This document shows, one piece after another, positions 14,908-18,209 of a DNA stretch of 18,209 nucleotides. Each line of letters begins with the position of its first letter. Position 1 is the first letter of the stretch. Origin of the DNA: Legionella genomosp. 1 (GTDB taxonomy: Bacteria > Pseudomonadota > Gammaproteobacteria > Legionellales > Legionellaceae); NCBI GenBank assembly GCA_945862275.1, contig CAMAYA010000006.1:1-18209 (forward strand), written 5' to 3'. The position numbers and the translations under genes were made by a program. A model generated the notes under the pieces. It made no database searches. It was given only the letters and a program-made list of their open reading frames with translations, and was not told where the DNA came from.

Positions 14908-14936
14908 TTTTCAAATCCACATGAATGGCATATGAT
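14908..14936 (+). promoter_or_regulatory. Possible promoter of ihfB
   Basis: TTTTCA (14908-14913) and TATGAT (14931-14936) are 17 bp apart, about 45 bases before the ihfB start. A perfect TATAAT at 14941-14946 is an alternative -10 but has no good -35. The region is AT-rich, so either could be right. Confidence 0.4.
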
Positions 14937-14980
14937 AAATTATAATAACAGTTGTACCATACCGCTAATCGAGGTGAAGC

Positions 14981-15286
14981 ATGATTAAATCGGAACTTAT
15001 TGCCAAAATCTCTGCACAAATGACGCATCTGCCAGAACACCAAGTGGCCGAGAGTATCAATTACATCCTAGAATTAATGAGTAAATCGCTTATTTTAGGA
15101 CGTCGTATTGAAATTCGCGGCTTTGGCAGTTTTACATTGCATTACCGCGCACCACGCAAAGCACACAATCCAAAAACGGGCGAGCGCGTCGTCACGGAGG
15201 CTAAATATAGCCCTCATTTTAAACCCGGGAAGGCATTGCGCGAACGCATCAACGAATCGAAAGAGCATTGCAAGATTGAGGGATAA
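14981..15286 (+). CDS. ihfB: Integration host factor beta subunit
   Basis: A 101-residue DNA-bending protein of the HU/IHF family, the beta half of the heterodimer. It opens MIKSELI and contains RIEIRGFGSFTLHYRAP, the IHF-beta arm, then NPKTGE (with the intercalating Pro) and PHFKPGKALRERI, all matching IHF-beta rather than HU or IHF-alpha. It is slightly longer than the E. coli protein (about 94) because of a polar tail. GAGGTG lies four bases before the ATG. The usual neighbour rpsA is absent; here it sits alone between the methyltransferase gene and a convergent dcd. Confidence 0.95.
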   Translation: MIKSELIAKISAQMTHLPEHQVAESINYILELMSKSLILGRRIEIRGFGSFTLHYRAPRKAHNPKTGERVVTEAKYSPHFKPGKALRERINESKEHCKIEG

Positions 15287-15295
15287 GGATAGCTA

Positions 15296-15324
15296 GCGTG
15301 GCGGGCACGCGCAGCCCACCACGC
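15296..15324. repeat. GC-rich hairpin between convergent ihfB and dcd
   Basis: GCGTGGCGGGC (15296-15306) pairs with GCCCACCACGC (15314-15324) around a 7-base loop. It is an 11-bp stem with one C/A mismatch on the plus strand, which becomes a U-G wobble in minus-strand RNA. There is no T-tract on either side. It may end both convergent transcripts or be a copy of a dispersed REP-like repeat. It is much richer in G and C than its surroundings. Confidence 0.6.
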
Positions 15325-15326
15325 GT

Positions 15327-15893
15327 CTAGGTCCGCGGCAAGGTTACCCCGGTTTGCCCTTGATATTTGCCTTCCCGATCCCGATAAGAGATAGCGCAAA
15401 CCTCATCTGCGCTTAAAAAGATCATTTGGGCCACGCCCTCGTTGGCATATATTTTAGCAGGCAGTGTCGTGGTATTGGAAAACTCCAACGTCACATGCCC
15501 CTCCCACTCGGGCTCCAACGGGGTCACATTCACAATAATCCCACAGCGAGCATAAGTGGATTTGCCCAAACAAATGGTTAAGACATCACGCGGGATACGG
15601 AAATACTCAACCGTACGTGCCAACGCAAATGAATTGGGCGGGATAATGCATACATCTGACTGCACATCGACAAAACTATTTTCGTCAAAGGCTTTGGGAT
15701 CAACAATGGCTGAATTGATGTTGGTAAAAATTTTAAACTCATTCGAGCAACGCACGTCGTATCCGTAGCTAGAAACACCGTAGGAAATAATGCGCGCGCC
15801 CTCGTGCTCTCTCATTTGGCCTGGTTGAAAGGGCGAAATCATCCCATGTTCCAGCGCCATTTTTTCTATCCATCGATCTGATTTAATTGACAT
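15327..15893 (-). CDS. dcd: dCTP deaminase
   Basis: Converts dCTP to dUTP and ammonia, the first step to dUMP for thymidylate synthesis. The 188-residue protein has the full family length and the signature GKSTYARCGIIVNVTPLEPE followed by WEGHVTLEFSNTT, containing the catalytic Glu of the WEGHVTLE loop; the N-terminus (MSIKSDRWIEKMA) is typical of gammaproteobacterial Dcd. The C-terminal YQGQTGVTLPR closes over the nucleotide. AAGGA lies five bases before the ATG. It starts 11 bases after the stop of the porin gene on the same strand and probably shares its transcript. Confidence 0.97.
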   Translation of the reverse strand: MSIKSDRWIEKMALEHGMISPFQPGQMREHEGARIISYGVSSYGYDVRCSNEFKIFTNINSAIVDPKAFDENSFVDVQSDVCIIPPNSFALARTVEYFRIPRDVLTICLGKSTYARCGIIVNVTPLEPEWEGHVTLEFSNTTTLPAKIYANEGVAQMIFLSADEVCAISYRDREGKYQGQTGVTLPRT

Positions 15894-15904
15894 AATTATC
15901 CTTT

Positions 15905-17488
15905 TTAAAAATACACGCCAATCTGAGCCAACAGCGTATCCGAAGTCCCACCTGTGCCTAGTGTATTGGCATTCACCGTTCCTGCAGGTGCCGCACCATT
16001 TGCAAACTGATAGAGGCCGTAGTCGATATCATGGCGATACTCTAAGCTTTCCACCGTGTCTTTCCATATTGAAATATTAAAGACTCCATTTACGCGCTGT
16101 TTTGGCAAGTTCAATGCTAGAGTATCTTTTGACCACTGGTAGCCTAACCCAATTGATGAAGGCCTGTCAAAGAGCATGAACGTCACACCGCCCTCCAACT
16201 GCCCTGCTTGCAACTGCGCGCCCAAGCCATTAAAACTTAAATCTTCTGGATGGTAGCGGCCCACTGAACTAACCCACTCAGCCGTTAAACTGTATCGATC
16301 GAAGTTAACCGCCCCATGCGCACCGACCCCAGGCACTTTATGCACCGTCTCACTGCCATTGGTAGGGGATGCAAATCCACCGAACGTGGTGCCTATGCGA
16401 GAGCCCGTTTTTTGGAGCCCAGCCACGTCATCCAAAGAGCTTATCACGCTCGCGCCCACTTCACCCAATACAGTGCCTGTATTAATGGTATACCCTAAGT
16501 TCAACCCACCCACCGCTGAATTGCCCAGCGTTGTCTCCCCTTTATAGGCGTAGGCGGCGGCAAACGGACCAGACGATTGCTGCGATTTATAACCCAGTAT
16601 AAAGGGACGCGCTTTCGTGCGCGCCATGCGCATAGTCAAAGGCGCGCTCACCATGGCCGTTGAAAACCGACCAAAGGGGATATACAACTGGCCTGCTGTG
16701 AAATAATAGGGCGACTCATCCAAATCGCCAATGTTGACAAACCCCATGTTTAAATTCAGGGCTGAGTTGCCAACCCGTGGGCCACCGACGGATGGCGGAC
16801 TTTCATCGTATGCCAAGGCAAGGTAAGCCTCCACTTTGTCGTTCACGGCAGCGGCCACGTCCAATTCACTGGATCCTAGCGTCCAATCACCAGCTGAATT
16901 CCCAATGGAGGATTGGTGCCATGTGCCAACGGGTTCCGCTTTCCCGCTGATGGCAACGATGGGTAGATTGGGTCTTGGATAACCCATTCGCTCATACGCT
17001 TGATACAGACTGCGGCGCTGCTGCATGAGTCGAATATCACGATTAATACTGGATATATTAACGATATAGTCAGAACCATCAAATGACGGAAAAGCGCCTA
17101 AGTAAGGCGACGTCACAACGGGCATGCCCGATATGTAAGTGACCACGTGCCCGTCTGCAATGAGTGCCGCAGGATTAAACTCTACCGATTCAGGATGCTC
17201 ATTCAGCGAATGGACCATAACCGGACTGCTGTGCACGTTAGATTGTGGATGCAAGGCTTGCGTTTGTTGTGTTTTTTTCTTGGCGGATTTTTTTGGAGCA
17301 GGGTTCCGAGCGCCCTCAGCATGCGTTGATTGTGCAACTAATTTTTTTTGTAAGTGGACTAATTGTATCTGCAATGCTTGTGTTTGTTGTTGTAAAAGCT
17401 GAATTTCTCGTTGTAGCTCAGCGTCATCCGCCATCGCTGATGAACAAAGGCCTAGCGACGTGATTAAAATAAGGGTCTTGCATTTCAT
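15905..17488 (-). CDS. LbtU-family siderophore porin
   Basis: An outer-membrane beta-barrel of 527 residues. It has a signal peptide (1-20, ending AMA before DD), a Gln/Leu-rich coiled coil (about 23-52), a Lys-rich linker (about 60-80), then a barrel with alternating beta strands ending in Phe (IGVYF), the C-terminal signal for barrel insertion. The coiled coil followed by a DUF3573-type barrel is the arrangement of Legionella LbtU (legiobactin uptake without TonB) and the related Francisella FslE/FupA group. Ferric siderophore or iron uptake is the likely role; the exact ligand is unknown. A GGAG site lies nine bases upstream and a good promoter precedes it. I saw no clear Fur box. Confidence 0.85.
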   Translation of the reverse strand: MKCKTLILITSLGLCSSAMADDAELQREIQLLQQQTQALQIQLVHLQKKLVAQSTHAEGARNPAPKKSAKKKTQQTQALHPQSNVHSSPVMVHSLNEHPESVEFNPAALIADGHVVTYISGMPVVTSPYLGAFPSFDGSDYIVNISSINRDIRLMQQRRSLYQAYERMGYPRPNLPIVAISGKAEPVGTWHQSSIGNSAGDWTLGSSELDVAAAVNDKVEAYLALAYDESPPSVGGPRVGNSALNLNMGFVNIGDLDESPYYFTAGQLYIPFGRFSTAMVSAPLTMRMARTKARPFILGYKSQQSSGPFAAAYAYKGETTLGNSAVGGLNLGYTINTGTVLGEVGASVISSLDDVAGLQKTGSRIGTTFGGFASPTNGSETVHKVPGVGAHGAVNFDRYSLTAEWVSSVGRYHPEDLSFNGLGAQLQAGQLEGGVTFMLFDRPSSIGLGYQWSKDTLALNLPKQRVNGVFNISIWKDTVESLEYRHDIDYGLYQFANGAAPAGTVNANTLGTGGTSDTLLAQIGVYF

Positions 17489-17525
17489 TCAAGTATACTC
17501 CGACAGCCGTTTTCTTTTTGGGCGG

Positions 17526-17554
17526 ATTATACATTGCAATGCAAACGATGACCA
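17526..17554 (-). promoter_or_regulatory. Predicted sigma70 promoter of the porin/dcd unit
   Basis: On the minus strand a perfect TATAAT (17526-17531) lies exactly 17 bp after TGGTCA (17549-17554). Initiation near 17519 gives a leader of about 30 nt before the porin start. Confidence 0.68.
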
Positions 17555-17570
17555 GCAGCGTTTCCACGAT

Positions 17571-17610
17571 AAAAAAAGCCCCTCAACACAACGTGATGAG
17601 GGGCTTTTTA
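17571..17610. terminator. Bidirectional intrinsic terminator of the MOMP gene
   Basis: GCCCCTCA (17578-17585) pairs with TGAGGGGC (17597-17604), with a further CAC / GTG pair inside the loop. The stem is flanked by seven A (17571-17577) on the left and five T (17605-17609) on the right. On the minus strand the T7 tract follows the stem, so it terminates the MOMP transcript; no plus-strand gene needs it. Confidence 0.93.
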
Positions 17611-17630
17611 ATTGGAACCGTTACACAAAA

Positions 17631-18209
17631 TTATGCAACGTTACCAAGCCATTTCAAACCAATGAAAGGACCTTGCAGACCGAAGTCACTGTTGTCGCCT
17701 TCATAGTTTCCATGCACGTTGAAATAGTTAACCCACATCCAACCAGCATCCAGTGTCAAATCACCTTGCGCCATTGCGTAAGTGTAAGTTGCACCCAATT
17801 TAGCATCAACAGCAGGAACGATCACTGTTTGTGAACGGCTTGTACTAAGAGAGTTACCTAAAGAATCGCTATAAGAACCGCTACCTGAACGTGTACCAGC
17901 AAGAATTGCTGTTGCACCATTTGCATAGATACCTAAGCCATTGCCCCAATCATAAGACATGTCCATACCTAAACGAGGACCGAAGCCGTTGTAAGTAGGG
18001 TTGTATGTTGTAGTATGAGAGTACGAGCCAGTGACTGGAGAAGCTGCGCCGCCTAACAGAACACCAGTAGACTTGGTGACATTATTTGCTAAACGAGCAT
18101 ACTGCGCGCCGCCATGGAAACGAATGGCTTTGTTATCGCCAAAGTCAACGTGTTGGCCGACTTCAATGTTCACTGCATCCCATTTAGGGTTAACAGATGA
18201 ATTGCCACC
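17631..18209 (-). CDS. Legionella-type major outer membrane protein (partial, 3' end)
   Basis: The last 192 residues of an outer-membrane beta-barrel; the gene continues past the window edge. The stretch GQHVDFGDNKAIRFHGGAQY, then GFGPRLGMDMSYDWGNG, YTYAMAQGDLTLDAGWMWVN and GLQGPFIGLKWLG match the C-terminal half of the Legionella MOMP family. MOMP is an abundant porin and surface antigen involved in host-cell contact in Legionella. An apparent start near 18173 is only a GTG codon inside the open frame. The terminator begins 20 bases after the stop. Codon use looks regular, consistent with high expression, but I have not counted it. Confidence 0.93.
   Translation of the reverse strand, partial: GGNSSVNPKWDAVNIEVGQHVDFGDNKAIRFHGGAQYARLANNVTKSTGVLLGGAASPVTGSYSHTTTYNPTYNGFGPRLGMDMSYDWGNGLGIYANGATAILAGTRSGSGSYSDSLGNSLSTSRSQTVIVPAVDAKLGATYTYAMAQGDLTLDAGWMWVNYFNVHGNYEGDNSDFGLQGPFIGLKWLGNVA

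Noticed and set aside
15898..15911. Second copy of the ATPase operator (ATCCTTTTTAAAAA)
   Set aside because: The match arises from the dcd ribosome site followed by the porin stop codon; the right arm of the palindrome is missing.
17489..17560. Fur box before the siderophore porin gene
   Set aside because: No stretch resembles the GATAATNATTATC repeat pattern closely enough.
1..18209. CRISPR array, tRNA or rRNA genes, intact insertion sequences
   Set aside because: No regularly spaced repeats, cloverleaf-type stretches, rRNA segments or transposase reading frames were seen on either strand.

Overview
This window looks like chromosomal DNA from a gammaproteobacterium of the order Legionellales or a close relative. 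The main clues are the end of a Legionella-type major outer membrane protein (MOMP) gene, an LbtU-family siderophore porin, a caa3-type cytochrome oxidase operon, a bacterial cystathionine beta-synthase, and an OTU-type cysteine protease that resembles Icm/Dot effectors. The genus cannot be fixed from the window alone.

Layout. Positions 1-1250 hold a small His-rich ORF (-) and an orphan tatC (+) that ends in a bidirectional terminator shared with a stand-alone second-type elongation factor G (fusA2-like, -). From 3.4 to 4.2 kb an exported TlpA/ResA-like thioredoxin (+) converges on, and overlaps, a divergent Hfq paralogue (-). Positions 4.25-6.1 kb are a disturbed accessory patch: a ferritin-like gene with an internal deletion (-), a divergent AAA_14/DUF4143 ATPase (+) under a promoter framed by two palindromes, and a short open frame with no start codon. 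From 6.1 to 11.9 kb a tight minus-strand operon runs tetraheme cytochrome c, coxB (with a fused cytochrome c domain), coxA, ctaG, coxC. A divergent cystathionine beta-synthase gene (+) follows.

The most interesting part is 13.0-14.9 kb. An OTU-fold protease gene (-) and a DOT1-like SAM methyltransferase gene (+) diverge from a 109-bp intergenic region. This region carries a PmrA-box-like tandem repeat in the orientation of the OTU gene and a perfect 16-bp palindrome. The OTU protein has the features of a translocated deubiquitinase. The methyltransferase has DOT1 signature residues but a single N-terminal membrane anchor.

The right end holds ihfB (+), a GC-rich hairpin, then dcd and the LbtU-type porin gene in one minus-strand unit, a strong bidirectional terminator, and the 3' end of the MOMP gene running off the window.

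Themes. Respiration (cytochrome oxidase with its own electron-delivering cytochrome), envelope functions (Tat, porins), nucleoid and RNA regulation (IHF, Hfq-like protein) and likely host interaction (OTU protein) lie side by side. No tRNA, rRNA, CRISPR array or intact insertion sequence was seen.
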